From NCBI GenBank assembly GCA_011390205.1, contig JAABSX010000017.1:1-64000 (forward strand): DNA of 64,000 nucleotides, in the 5' to 3' direction. Positions 33,972 through 42,415 of this stretch are shown piece after piece (the stretch's first letter is position 1; every line of letters begins with the position of its first letter). Origin of the DNA: Microscillaceae bacterium. Its GTDB lineage: Bacteria > Bacteroidota > Bacteroidia > Cytophagales > Microscillaceae. The position numbers and the translations under genes were made by a program. The notes beneath the pieces were generated by a model. The model saw only the letters and a program-made list of their open reading frames with translations, was not told where the DNA came from and did not search any database.

Positions 33972-34832
33972 ATGATACTTATCGCTGACAGTGGCTCTAC
34001 CAAAACAGAATGGGCTTTGCTAAATACTCAAAACGCCAAAATTTTGGGGCAAAGCCCAGGTATCAATCCCTATCAGCAGGCACAAGCTGAGATTGAAGAG
34101 GTGCTCAGACAAACACTTAGGCTAGAAGAAAAAGACAACATAGAATATCTATACTTTTACGGAACAGGCTGCGCGCTCCTACCCAATCAAATGCTGGTCA
34201 AGAAAGCACTGCAAGCTGTGTTTCAGCATGCCAAAATAGAAGTAAGCCACGACCTGTTGGGCACTGTGCGGAGTATGTGCGGACACGAGGCGGGCATTGC
34301 AGCCATCCTAGGCACAGGGGCAAATGCCTGCCGATACAATGGAAAAGAAATCACCAGCCCCGAAAGCAGCTTAGGCTATGTCCTCGGAGATGAAGGAAGT
34401 GGAGCATATCTAGGTAAAAAACTTGTAACAGCTTTTTTGCGGGCGGAGATGCCCCAAGATTTACAAACACTTTTTTCCGAAAAATTTAATCTAAATAGAG
34501 CAACTGTCTTAGAGGCGGTTTATCAGAAGCCTTACCCCAACCGATATTTGGCTTCTTTTTCACCTTTCCTGAGAGAGCAAATAGAGCAGCCCTACATTAT
34601 ACAATTACTTAAAGAGGCATTTACGGCTTTCATTGAGAAATGTATCCTGACCTTGCCCGGCTTTCAGCTCAGTTTGCCTTTGTTTTTTACGGGTTCTATC
34701 GCTTGGCATTATCAAAAAATATTGCACGAAGTAGCCCACGATAAAAATTTAATCATCAAAGAAATCGTTCAAAATCCTATGGAAGGACTAATCCAATACC
34801 ATCAAAAATTATTAACTCAAAATCATGCCTAG
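33972..34832 (+). CDS. BadF/BadG-type sugar kinase (N-acetylglucosamine kinase-like)
   Basis: A 286-aa actin-fold ATPase with the phosphate-1 motif ADSGSTKTEWALL, the second site HEAGIAAILGTGANACRY and GYVLGDEGSGAYLGK. This set is that of the BadF/BcrA/NAGK group; in Bacteroidota the short form is generally taken to phosphorylate N-acetylglucosamine or a related amino sugar during cell-wall recycling. A TATTTTTG -7-like box lies at 33944-33951. Its last 8 bp overlap the start of the exported deformylase, so the two are translationally linked. Confidence 0.85.
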   Translation: MILIADSGSTKTEWALLNTQNAKILGQSPGINPYQQAQAEIEEVLRQTLRLEEKDNIEYLYFYGTGCALLPNQMLVKKALQAVFQHAKIEVSHDLLGTVRSMCGHEAGIAAILGTGANACRYNGKEITSPESSLGYVLGDEGSGAYLGKKLVTAFLRAEMPQDLQTLFSEKFNLNRATVLEAVYQKPYPNRYLASFSPFLREQIEQPYIIQLLKEAFTAFIEKCILTLPGFQLSLPLFFTGSIAWHYQKILHEVAHDKNLIIKEIVQNPMEGLIQYHQKLLTQNHA

Positions 34833-35472
34833 AATTCTTTATCTTATCATTGCATCTGTTGTTCTGTCCTTCAATGCTCAAGCACAGACAAACTACAAAG
34901 CTTTTAGCCCTGCTGAGGTCAATATGATTGCAGACGCTGACTCTAGCAAGCCCATGCGTGTGCTACAAATTACCAATTATGTAGATTCGGTATTTCTGAG
35001 AATGCCTTCTCTAGAAGTAAAGCCTGATGCCAGTGATACCATTTTGCTGGGTTTTATCAACAGACTTTATAAGACAGTCAGAGACCCCAATTCTTTGGGA
35101 GTAGGCATTGCTGCTCCACAAGTAGGAATCCCGAGAAGAATTATATGGGTGCAGCGCTTTGACAAGGAGGCCGATCAGATGCCTTTTGAGGTGTATCTGA
35201 ATCCTAAAATTGTCCAATACAGTGATTCCACCAAACTGACCATGGAGGGCTGTTTGTCTATTCCTGATTTTAGCTCAGAGGTCAAGCGTCCTTGCTCCAT
35301 TGTGATAGAATATGATGGCTTAGATGGCTTGCAGCACCGAGAAACCATTGAAGGCTTTACTTCTGTGATTTTTCAGCACGAAATAGATCATCTTGATGGT
35401 ATTTTATACCTTGACCATCTTAAAAAAGAGGTCTATGACCAGCGAAAGAAAGACCAAAGAAGTAACAGATGA
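34825..35472 (+). CDS. Peptide deformylase with an N-terminal signal peptide
   Basis: A 215-aa protein with all three peptide deformylase motifs intact: GVGIAAPQ (92-99), EGCLS (141-145, metal ligand Cys143) and QHEIDH (184-189, two metal ligands and the catalytic Glu). Normal deformylases are cytosolic and lack any leader. This one begins MPRILYLIIASVVLSFNAQAQ, a good signal peptide with an AQA cleavage site, so it is predicted to act in the periplasm. It also has about 50 residues between the signal and the usual enzyme start. Whether the substrate is still N-formyl peptides is unknown. It overlaps the sugar kinase gene by 8 bp. I withhold the symbol def because the housekeeping enzyme is probably elsewhere. 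Confidence 0.85.
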   Translation: MPRILYLIIASVVLSFNAQAQTNYKAFSPAEVNMIADADSSKPMRVLQITNYVDSVFLRMPSLEVKPDASDTILLGFINRLYKTVRDPNSLGVGIAAPQVGIPRRIIWVQRFDKEADQMPFEVYLNPKIVQYSDSTKLTMEGCLSIPDFSSEVKRPCSIVIEYDGLDGLQHRETIEGFTSVIFQHEIDHLDGILYLDHLKKEVYDQRKKDQRSNR

Positions 35473-35645
35473 CCTCATCTTTGATTTTCGTGAAGATACA
35501 AAACGAGAAATGGGAGTTTGTCTTAAATGATTCGTAATTGTTTAAGTAAGGCATTTTGCAACGCCATAGGTATAAAAATTTTGTAGAAAAATAAATAGAA
35601 GTCTGTAGCCCTACTTGCTTGCATTGCGAGTGGTGGCAGTTGTAC

Positions 35646-36734
35646 TTACTTCTGTATTGTTTTTTTTTCAATCCATCCACAGAGATAGGGCTTGATTAGG
35701 GGTTCTTCTACCAATGTACCACTTTCATCAAAATAGATCGAGTCCATGCCATGCTTTAAGCTATTGGCAATGATCTTACTATCTGGTTTGAAGGCGACAA
35801 GCAGCCAATTATCCTCTTTGCCCAAAATAAACCCCTCACTATTCGCACCTATTTCTGCCACTATATTTCCTCTCAAAGTATGTGTCAGCGTATCAATGTA
35901 GTATTCATTCCCTTCTTCATCTCTTGGTTTAGGGCTGTCATCTATTTTTGGGCTGATTCGTAGTGCGGCTTTTCTTGTTAGCTTGAAAGGACTAGGGCGT
36001 AAAAGAGAAGGAGGGATAAATGTTTCACGTGCATAATATTGCTTGGCGGCAGTGATACAATGCTTGTTTTTAAATGAATATACAAGCGTCTGTAGTATCT
36101 CACATTCTGTCATTTCAATCGGCAAAAGCATGTAACGCAATACAAGCTGCTTTTTTTGGGGCTGTATGACCACAAATTCTCCTAGATTGTTAAGAATCTC
36201 TTTAAACTTACCATCTTGATAGGCATAAATGATATAACCTGGTGAAGGCCCAAAGAAAATACGAGGAAATAAAAGCATGTCTGCCCGTCCGTCTTTCTCA
36301 AAATCTAAAATGCGTATGACATGGTTTTCTTCTCCTAATATCTCTGGAATGACCTCTTGACGCTCTATTTGACGCTTTTGAAACTCAAGTAAATCTTTTT
36401 GATAGGCTGCGTGGCTGCTGTCCATACTGCTTATTTGGAGATCTATTCTCTGAAAAAGGCTTTCTTTTTCTTTTTGGCTGAGTGTATATCCAAGGGCATT
36501 TACCAATAGTACATAATCTGTAAATACAATTTCTCCTTTGATAAATGATCGCAGCAGTGCTCGTTTTTGCGTATCATCGCCCTCAAAGGCATAGGCATCT
36601 AGGCTTTGATTTATTTTGGATTCTCGGGCAGGGTCATATACATATTTTTCAAAAGCAAATGGCGTAGATGTCTGTGCAAAGCCTTCAAAAAAAACTGTAA
36701 GTACAAAAAAGACAGTAATAAATGTAGGTTTCAT
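35646..36734 (-). CDS. Exported protein of unknown function
   Basis: I do not recognise it. A 362-aa protein with a signal peptide (FITVFFVLTVFFEGFAQT, cleavage near residue 20). The first half is helical and charged. The middle has a phrase typical of FG-GAP/EF-hand-like calcium loops (ILDFEKDGRADMLLF), as in proteins that report a numeric field. The last third (GNIVAEIGANSEGFILGKEDNWLLVAF) resembles a bacterial SH3-like module. It follows the WecB/TagA/CpsF-type gene at 14 bp on the same strand, so it may act with polysaccharide synthesis or simply share its transcript. Confidence 0.75.
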   Translation of the reverse strand: MKPTFITVFFVLTVFFEGFAQTSTPFAFEKYVYDPARESKINQSLDAYAFEGDDTQKRALLRSFIKGEIVFTDYVLLVNALGYTLSQKEKESLFQRIDLQISSMDSSHAAYQKDLLEFQKRQIERQEVIPEILGEENHVIRILDFEKDGRADMLLFPRIFFGPSPGYIIYAYQDGKFKEILNNLGEFVVIQPQKKQLVLRYMLLPIEMTECEILQTLVYSFKNKHCITAAKQYYARETFIPPSLLRPSPFKLTRKAALRISPKIDDSPKPRDEEGNEYYIDTLTHTLRGNIVAEIGANSEGFILGKEDNWLLVAFKPDSKIIANSLKHGMDSIYFDESGTLVEEPLIKPYLCGWIEKKTIQK

Positions 36735-36748
36735 AAAATAAATAAGTG

Positions 36749-37558
36749 TTATTTGACTGTGTTTTTGACCTCGGTGAATGTGGAAGGCTGCGGGATATTT
36801 TTTTTATCCAAACCCATTATTTTTTTAAGCAATCTGGAGAAAACAAGCCACAAAAAGAGCGTATTGGTAGTGAAGTATCGTTTCCAGAGGCGTTTGGGCT
36901 CTTGTATCAGCCTGTAAGCCCACTCAAGGGAGTAATCACGCACCCATTTTGGAAGGCGTTTTTCTAAACCTGTAAAGGTCAAAAAAGCTTGGCCAACCCC
37001 TAACATACAGGCATTGACCTTGCCATAATGGCTTGCCATCCATTTTTCTTGCTTGGGGCAGCCCAGTGCTACAAATACCAAATCTGGCTTAGTCACATTG
37101 ATCATTTCCACGATTTCTTGGTCTTCTTCTTCACTGAGTTTTCTAAAAGGGGGGGAGTACGTACCTGCAATGCGTACATTGGGGTAATCTTGTTTGATTT
37201 TCTCACAGATTTTTTCTAGCACATCTTCCGTAGAGCCATAAAAATAAACAGCAGATGACTCTTGGTTTGCTCGTTCTATCAAGGCAGGCAAGACATCCAT
37301 GCCTGCGGCTCGGCACTGCTCAAAGCCCTCAAAAAGACGCATGTATAATGAAACAGGGCGGCCGTCAGGGGAGGCAATATCTGCTTGATTTAAGATTTCT
37401 TGAAATTCTGCATCTTTGTAGGCTTCTATCACCATGTGTACGTTGGCAAAGCATACATAAGAAGATTTCTTGTGTTTTGTCAGAAAAAAGATACCATCTA
37501 TGAAGTCTTGAAAAGTACCAGTCGAAATCCAAGAGTTAATTACCTTCCTTTTTTCCAT
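36749..37558 (-). CDS. WecB/TagA/CpsF-family glycosyltransferase
   Basis: A 269-aa glycosyltransferase of the WecG/TagA/CpsF family, which transfers an aminosugar such as ManNAc or ManNAcA onto a lipid-linked precursor at the inner face of the membrane. Motifs: YVCFANVHMVIEAYKD, IASPDGRPVSLYMRLF (catalytic Asp/Arg region), VYFYGSTEDVLEKI, LVFVALGCPKQEKWM and VGQAFLTFTG. With the sugar transferase upstream at 37796 it forms a polysaccharide (capsule, exopolysaccharide or O-chain) synthesis pair, separated by 240 bp. Confidence 0.93.
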   Translation of the reverse strand: MEKRKVINSWISTGTFQDFIDGIFFLTKHKKSSYVCFANVHMVIEAYKDAEFQEILNQADIASPDGRPVSLYMRLFEGFEQCRAAGMDVLPALIERANQESSAVYFYGSTEDVLEKICEKIKQDYPNVRIAGTYSPPFRKLSEEEDQEIVEMINVTKPDLVFVALGCPKQEKWMASHYGKVNACMLGVGQAFLTFTGLEKRLPKWVRDYSLEWAYRLIQEPKRLWKRYFTTNTLFLWLVFSRLLKKIMGLDKKNIPQPSTFTEVKNTVK

Positions 37559-37795
37559 ACATCTTTATTTTTTTTAATAGTTTGAGATTTATTGTTTTTT
37601 AGTGCTTTTATAGATTTTTAGCAAAATCCTTACTAGATTCTTACTACAGAAAAGTCTTTGCCACACTGAGATACCCAAAACATACTCAGCAAAGCACAGC
37701 CTGTGTTTTGGCAGACAAAGAATCTATTTTTCTGATGCCTAGGATGCCAGATAAGTGTGTCATTTTTGGAAACAATCTATCTCAAAAAGAGATAA

Positions 37796-38911
37796 TTAAT
37801 AAGCCATTTCTTCGCCCTTGAAGATATTCCAGACTGTCAATAAAATAATTTTAAGGTCTAGCCAGAAGCTCCACTGCTGCATGTAAGTCAGGTCCAATGC
37901 CACTCTTTTTTGCATCAGTTCATCACTTTGTGTTTCTCCTCTAAATCCTTTTACTTGTGCCAAACCTGTGATGCCAGGAGTGATAAAATGCCGTACACTG
38001 TATTCATCAAGGACTTGTTCATAATACTCGAGCTGTTTGACCATGTTGGGGCGAGGGCCTACTACAGACATGTGTCCCAGCAATACATTGATAAACTGAG
38101 GAAGCTCATCTAGAGATGTTTTTCTTAAAAATGCACCTACTTTAGTGATGCGCATATCGTTTTTGGAGGCCTGTTTTTCGCTTTCATTGTTAGAACGCAT
38201 AGACCTAAATTTGAGGCAGGGAAAAAGGCGGTTATGTTTGCCAGGCCTTTGCTGCACAAAGAAAACATCCCCCTTAGACTCTAGCCTGATGGCAATTGCT
38301 ATCAGTGGAAATACAAAAGGCACTAAAAAAATCAGTGCAAGCAGCGAAAAAGCGACATCAAAACTGCGCTTGAGCATTTGGTTTGCTTGTGAGGCAAGTG
38401 GCTCAGTTCTGAGTGGGATGATAGGCACAGTATCATAGTAATAGGCTGTGGGTTTTTCTTCATTTGGAGAGTGGCCAGCTACTCTGAAATAGATGAAATT
38501 GTGGTCTGCAAATTTTGCTAGATGCTGAGTAAAGGCAGTGTTTTCGGGCAGTGTGCAGTAGATTTCATTGATGCCCTCGCCAAGACAAAGAGCTTTAAAC
38601 GCCTCAATATCTGCCTCTAAAGAGGGGCTTGATATTTCGGTATGATACGCCAAGATACTTTGAACGGACTGTCCGTTTGTCTTTTGCTGCTGAAAAAAAT
38701 GCTCCAAACGCAAGGCTGTTTCGTTTTTTCCTAAAATAGCGATTCTTTTTTGGGAGCTAGGGCTGAGGCTAGTTACTACCTTTTCGAATAATCTCTGAGA
38801 ATAAAATGAGAGCGAATCAGAAGTGCTGCTTGCCTCCGAGTGGGTAGTGAGTGTAGAATGTGCATTTTTTTCCCTACCCAAGAAAAAAAGATTTTTTACC
38901 TGCTGTTTCAT
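37796..38911 (-). CDS. Initiating sugar transferase (polyprenyl-phosphate glycosylphosphotransferase)
   Basis: A 371-aa enzyme of the bacterial sugar transferase (WcaJ/WbaP) family, which attaches the first sugar phosphate to undecaprenyl phosphate. The catalytic C-terminal half is complete: LKRSFDVAFSLLALIFLVPFVF (membrane hairpin), CLKFRSMR, FLRKTSLDELPQFINVLLG and MSVVGPRPNMV, ending EWL-like IILLTVWNIFKG. The N-terminal half lacks the four membrane helices of WbaP-type enzymes but keeps a Rossmann-like stretch (KRIAILGKNETALRLEHFF). It should work with the WecB/TagA-type transferase next door. Confidence 0.92.
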   Translation of the reverse strand: MKQQVKNLFFLGREKNAHSTLTTHSEASSTSDSLSFYSQRLFEKVVTSLSPSSQKRIAILGKNETALRLEHFFQQQKTNGQSVQSILAYHTEISSPSLEADIEAFKALCLGEGINEIYCTLPENTAFTQHLAKFADHNFIYFRVAGHSPNEEKPTAYYYDTVPIIPLRTEPLASQANQMLKRSFDVAFSLLALIFLVPFVFPLIAIAIRLESKGDVFFVQQRPGKHNRLFPCLKFRSMRSNNESEKQASKNDMRITKVGAFLRKTSLDELPQFINVLLGHMSVVGPRPNMVKQLEYYEQVLDEYSVRHFITPGITGLAQVKGFRGETQSDELMQKRVALDLTYMQQWSFWLDLKIILLTVWNIFKGEEMAY

Positions 38912-39257
38912 AGTTTATGTTTGGTGTCAATAGATTGAGTGTGTAGAGTAAAATAGCTACACACTATCAGTAAGAATGAATATTTGTTCGAAACTCAGGT
39001 GAAGAATGATTTTTTTTGGTATTTTTTAGGTGATAGATAAATGTAATAAATTTTAAGCAATAAAAAAAATAGAGCATAAAATACATAAAACTTACTCTTT
39101 ACTTACTACAGTCATATCAATCTATCAAACGTATCTAATCCTTTGTTTAGTATAAATATGTAGCTCTTTGCAAGATAAAAAACAATAGATTTTGTGCTTT
39201 TGGGGGGATTGACTAATTTTACACTTGATTTACAATTTTCTATAACAAAAATCACCC
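38912..39257. other. Intergenic region, about 345 bp
   Basis: A very AT-rich divergent region between the sugar transferase and lysS. A TTTTG (39198) with TACACTTG 17 bp later (39220-39227) is a possible but imperfect lysS promoter. No gene or repeat is evident. Confidence 0.45.
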
Positions 39258-41006
39258 ATGCAACTAAGTGAGCAAGAGCAAATTAGAAGGGAAAAACTGC
39301 AAACCCTGCGCAAACTCGGGATAGAACCTTATCCCGCTGATTTGTATCCTATCAATGCCTATACGGCTGATATTCAGCAAGACTGTGCTGAGCTAGAGCC
39401 CAAACAGTCTGTAGAAACTGGTAAATATTCAGAAGTAAACCTAGCAGGACGCTTGATGAGCTTGCGTGTACAAGGAAAGGCTTCTTTTGCAGATATTCAA
39501 GATAGCAAAGGGCGAATCCAATTATATATCAATCGTGATGAGGTATGCCCCCAAGAAGACAAGACGCTTTACAATGAGGTATTTAAAAAATTATTAGACA
39601 TCGGTGATTTTATAGGAGTCAAGGGTTTTGTGTTTCGTACAGGAATGGGCGAGCTCACCTTGCATGTCAAAGAGTTTATACTCCTGAGCAAATCTCTTAA
39701 GCCTTTGCCCTTGCCTAAGACTGACAAAGATGGCAATATTTACGATGCTTTTACAGACCCTGAGCAACGATACAGACAGCGTTATGTAGATTTGGTGGTG
39801 AACCCACACGTCAAAGATGCTTTTGTAAAGCGTACCAAACTCATGAACACCATGAGAGAATACCTCAACGAAAAAGGATACCTCGAGGTAGAAACACCTA
39901 TATTGCAGCCTTTGTATGGGGGTGCAGCAGCCCGCCCTTTTAAAACACATCACAATACGCTGGATATGACCTTGTATCTACGCATCGCCAATGAGCTTTA
40001 CCTCAAAAGACTCATCGTAGGTGGTTTTGAGGGGGTGTATGAGTTTTCAAAAGATTTTAGAAATGAAGGCATGAGCCGTTTTCATAATCCAGAGTTTACC
40101 CAAATAGAACTTTATGTAGCCTACAAAGACTATGAATGGATGATGAACTTGGTAGAGGAAATGGTAGAAAAAATAGCCATTAATCTACACGGCACTACAG
40201 AGGTAAAAGTAGGAGAGCATATCATTAACTTCCAAAGACCATGGAAGCGGTTTACGATGTTTGAAGCCATTGAGCATTTTACTCAGATAGATATTTCGGA
40301 GATGGATGAAGCCCAACTTCGTGAAACCTGCCAAAAGCTCAATGTCAAAATAGATGAGTCTATGGGAAAAGGCAAACTGATAGATGAAATCTTTGGAGAA
40401 CATTGTGAAGCCAAACTTATCCAACCTACTTTTATCACAGATTACCCTGTAGAGATGTCGCCGCTTGCCAAAAAACACCGAAGCAAAGAAGGCTTAGTAG
40501 AGCGTTTTGAAGCCATTTGCAATGGCAAAGAGATTTGTAATTCTTTCTCCGAACTCAATGACCCTATAGACCAAAGAGAACGCTTCCAAGAGCAGCTCGA
40601 GCTAGGCAAGCGTGGAGATGACGAAGCAATGGTGCTAGATGAAGATTTTTTGCGTGCCTTGGAATACGGAATGCCTCCTACGGCTGGTCTAGGCATCGGG
40701 ATTGACCGTTTGTCTATGATTATGACCAATCAGCCTTCTATCCAAGATGTGCTTTTCTTCCCTCAGATGCGTCCAGAGAAAAAACCTACATTGGCACAAG
40801 AAGCCGATTACGTCAAAATAGGAGTCCGTGCAGAGTTAGTGCCTATCTTGCAAAAGCTGGGCTATGCAACGATTGAAGCCTTACAGAGTGAAGAAAACAT
40901 CAACAAACTCTTCAATGATGTCTGCGGAACCCGCAAAAAAATGAAACTCAATGATGTCAAAAATCCTACAAAAGAAGAAGTAGAAGCTTGGCTTTCTAAT
41001 GACTAG
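39258..41006 (+). CDS. lysS: Lysyl-tRNA synthetase (class II)
   Basis: LysS (582 aa) charges tRNA-Lys. The OB-fold anticodon domain ([21 protein letters not shown]) is followed by the class II core with motif 1 ([26 protein letters not shown]), motif 2 ([24 protein letters not shown]) and motif 3 ([22 protein letters not shown]). A C-terminal extension of about 70 residues beyond the enzyme core ([28 protein letters not shown] onward) is the usual Bacteroidota one. It is transcribed alone and ends at a strong hairpin. Confidence 0.98.
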   Translation: MQLSEQEQIRREKLQTLRKLGIEPYPADLYPINAYTADIQQDCAELEPKQSVETGKYSEVNLAGRLMSLRVQGKASFADIQDSKGRIQLYINRDEVCPQEDKTLYNEVFKKLLDIGDFIGVKGFVFRTGMGELTLHVKEFILLSKSLKPLPLPKTDKDGNIYDAFTDPEQRYRQRYVDLVVNPHVKDAFVKRTKLMNTMREYLNEKGYLEVETPILQPLYGGAAARPFKTHHNTLDMTLYLRIANELYLKRLIVGGFEGVYEFSKDFRNEGMSRFHNPEFTQIELYVAYKDYEWMMNLVEEMVEKIAINLHGTTEVKVGEHIINFQRPWKRFTMFEAIEHFTQIDISEMDEAQLRETCQKLNVKIDESMGKGKLIDEIFGEHCEAKLIQPTFITDYPVEMSPLAKKHRSKEGLVERFEAICNGKEICNSFSELNDPIDQRERFQEQLELGKRGDDEAMVLDEDFLRALEYGMPPTAGLGIGIDRLSMIMTNQPSIQDVLFFPQMRPEKKPTLAQEADYVKIGVRAELVPILQKLGYATIEALQSEENINKLFNDVCGTRKKMKLNDVKNPTKEEVEAWLSND

Positions 41007-41024
41007 TGTATTGAGAACTTAAAA

Positions 41025-41074
41025 TATGAACAAAGCCCACGATAACCATTGAGTTGTTGTGGACTTTGTTCATA
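41025..41074. terminator. Bidirectional terminator between lysS and the MBL gene
   Basis: Sixteen-base arms TATGAACAAAGCCCAC and GTGGACTTTGTTCATA, complementary except one base, with an 18-base loop, between convergent stops. Confidence 0.8.
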
Positions 41075-41095
41075 CATAGGGAGGTAACAAACTAA

Positions 41096-41776
41096 TTAGA
41101 AATTACGGGTCTCACCCACTTCCATCAGAATCAGTTCTTTGCCTACTGTCGCAAAAGCTTCTTTGGCTTTTTGGTGCTCAATCTCTATGTAAGGGAATGT
41201 ATCATAGTGCACCCCCAAGATTTTATCACATTGGATAAATTCAGCCGCAATGATGGCATCTTCATAGCCCATAGTAAAGTTATCACCTATGGGCAAAATA
41301 GCAAAATCTAGCTTTGCAAAGCGAGGGATAAGCTGCATGTCTAGTGTCAGGGCAGTATCTCCTGCAAAATAAAAAGTAGCTTCTTCTGAATAAACAATAA
41401 ATCCGCCAGGATTGCCTCCATAAGTGCCATCTGGCAATACGCTTGAGTGAATGGCATTGACATATTTTACCTGTCCAAAATCAAAGCTGGCTTTACCCCC
41501 ATGGTTCATAGGGTGTCCTTTGGAGTGCCCTTGCCCTCCGAACCAGCTGACTATCTCGTAGTTAGAGATAATCATGGCATCGGAGTTTTTGGCAATGGGC
41601 ATGGCATCTGCCATGTGGTCTTGGTGTCCGTGGCTGAGCAAGATGTAATCTGCCCGAATATCCTCTACCTTGATATTTTTTGCTTTTTCATTGGGAGAGA
41701 TAAAAGGGTCAAAAAGTAAGTTTTTACCGCCTACTTTGGCAGCAAAAGTAGAATGTCCGTAATAAGTGAGTTCCAT
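41096..41776 (-). CDS. UPF0173-type metal-dependent hydrolase
   Basis: A 226-aa cytoplasmic metallo-beta-lactamase-fold protein of the UPF0173/UlaG-like type. It has the early YYGHSTFAAK motif, the metal motif SHGHQDH at residues 48-54, His in MNHGGKASF, Asp in YFAGDTALT, and the last His in GVHYDTFP. Length is standard for the family; the substrate is not known. It stands alone. Confidence 0.9.
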   Translation of the reverse strand: MELTYYGHSTFAAKVGGKNLLFDPFISPNEKAKNIKVEDIRADYILLSHGHQDHMADAMPIAKNSDAMIISNYEIVSWFGGQGHSKGHPMNHGGKASFDFGQVKYVNAIHSSVLPDGTYGGNPGGFIVYSEEATFYFAGDTALTLDMQLIPRFAKLDFAILPIGDNFTMGYEDAIIAAEFIQCDKILGVHYDTFPYIEIEHQKAKEAFATVGKELILMEVGETRNF

Positions 41777-42013
41777 TTGTGAAGTAATTTAGAGTTTAGT
41801 AAAAAAAATAAGCCAACAAATCTACCTGAATAGTTTTTATATTTCTAAGGTGTATTTAATCAATATATACAACAGTCAAAATAGATTTTCGTTATAGTTG
41901 AACACCTTTTCATAGGTAATAAAAGGGTGGATTTCTGTGGTTTTCTACCCTTAACAACATACACACACCAAAGGATTTATAAATCAAAACCATCATTTTA
42001 TTATCATTAGATT

Positions 42014-42415
42014 ATGAATACAATGCATGCCGATGCTTCTCGTAGAACTCCTGCCATGGCTTTTGATGCAGGAAAGGGCATTTTTGAGGTCAAAGGGCGC
42101 TCTATTCCCGAAAATGCCTTCAAATTTTATCAGCCTTATCTTGAATGGGTACGGCAGTATTTAGCCCAAGAGCCCCAGCAGATTACTCGGCTCTGTGTCA
42201 GCTTAGAGTATTGTAACTCCAGTTCTAGGCGTTTTTTGTTAGATATTTTTAAAATGCTCGACGCAAGTGTGTCTCCTAAACACAAGGTGTTTATTGAGTG
42301 GCATTATGCTGATAATGACGAAGACCTCATGGAGCTAGGGCAAGAACTTGCGAGCCTACTAGCAAATACATATACTGAGCTTATCTCTTATCAGCGTGAC
42401 CAGCCTATTTTTTAG
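42014..42415 (+). CDS. SiaC-like (DUF1987) regulatory phosphoprotein
   Basis: A 133-aa DUF1987/SiaC protein. In Pseudomonas the SiaC protein is phosphorylated by the SiaB kinase and dephosphorylated by the SiaA SpoIIE phosphatase. The family core is clear: FEVKGRSIPENAFKFYQPYLEWV, then LEYCNSSSRRFLLDIF. There the residue matching the phospho-acceptor Thr would be a Ser, going by the other copy at 59939 (FNTSSSRRF). Then EWHYADNDEDLMELG. It has no kinase beside it. Its stop overlaps the stop of the convergent helicase gene by 3 bp. Confidence 0.88.
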   Translation: MNTMHADASRRTPAMAFDAGKGIFEVKGRSIPENAFKFYQPYLEWVRQYLAQEPQQITRLCVSLEYCNSSSRRFLLDIFKMLDASVSPKHKVFIEWHYADNDEDLMELGQELASLLANTYTELISYQRDQPIF

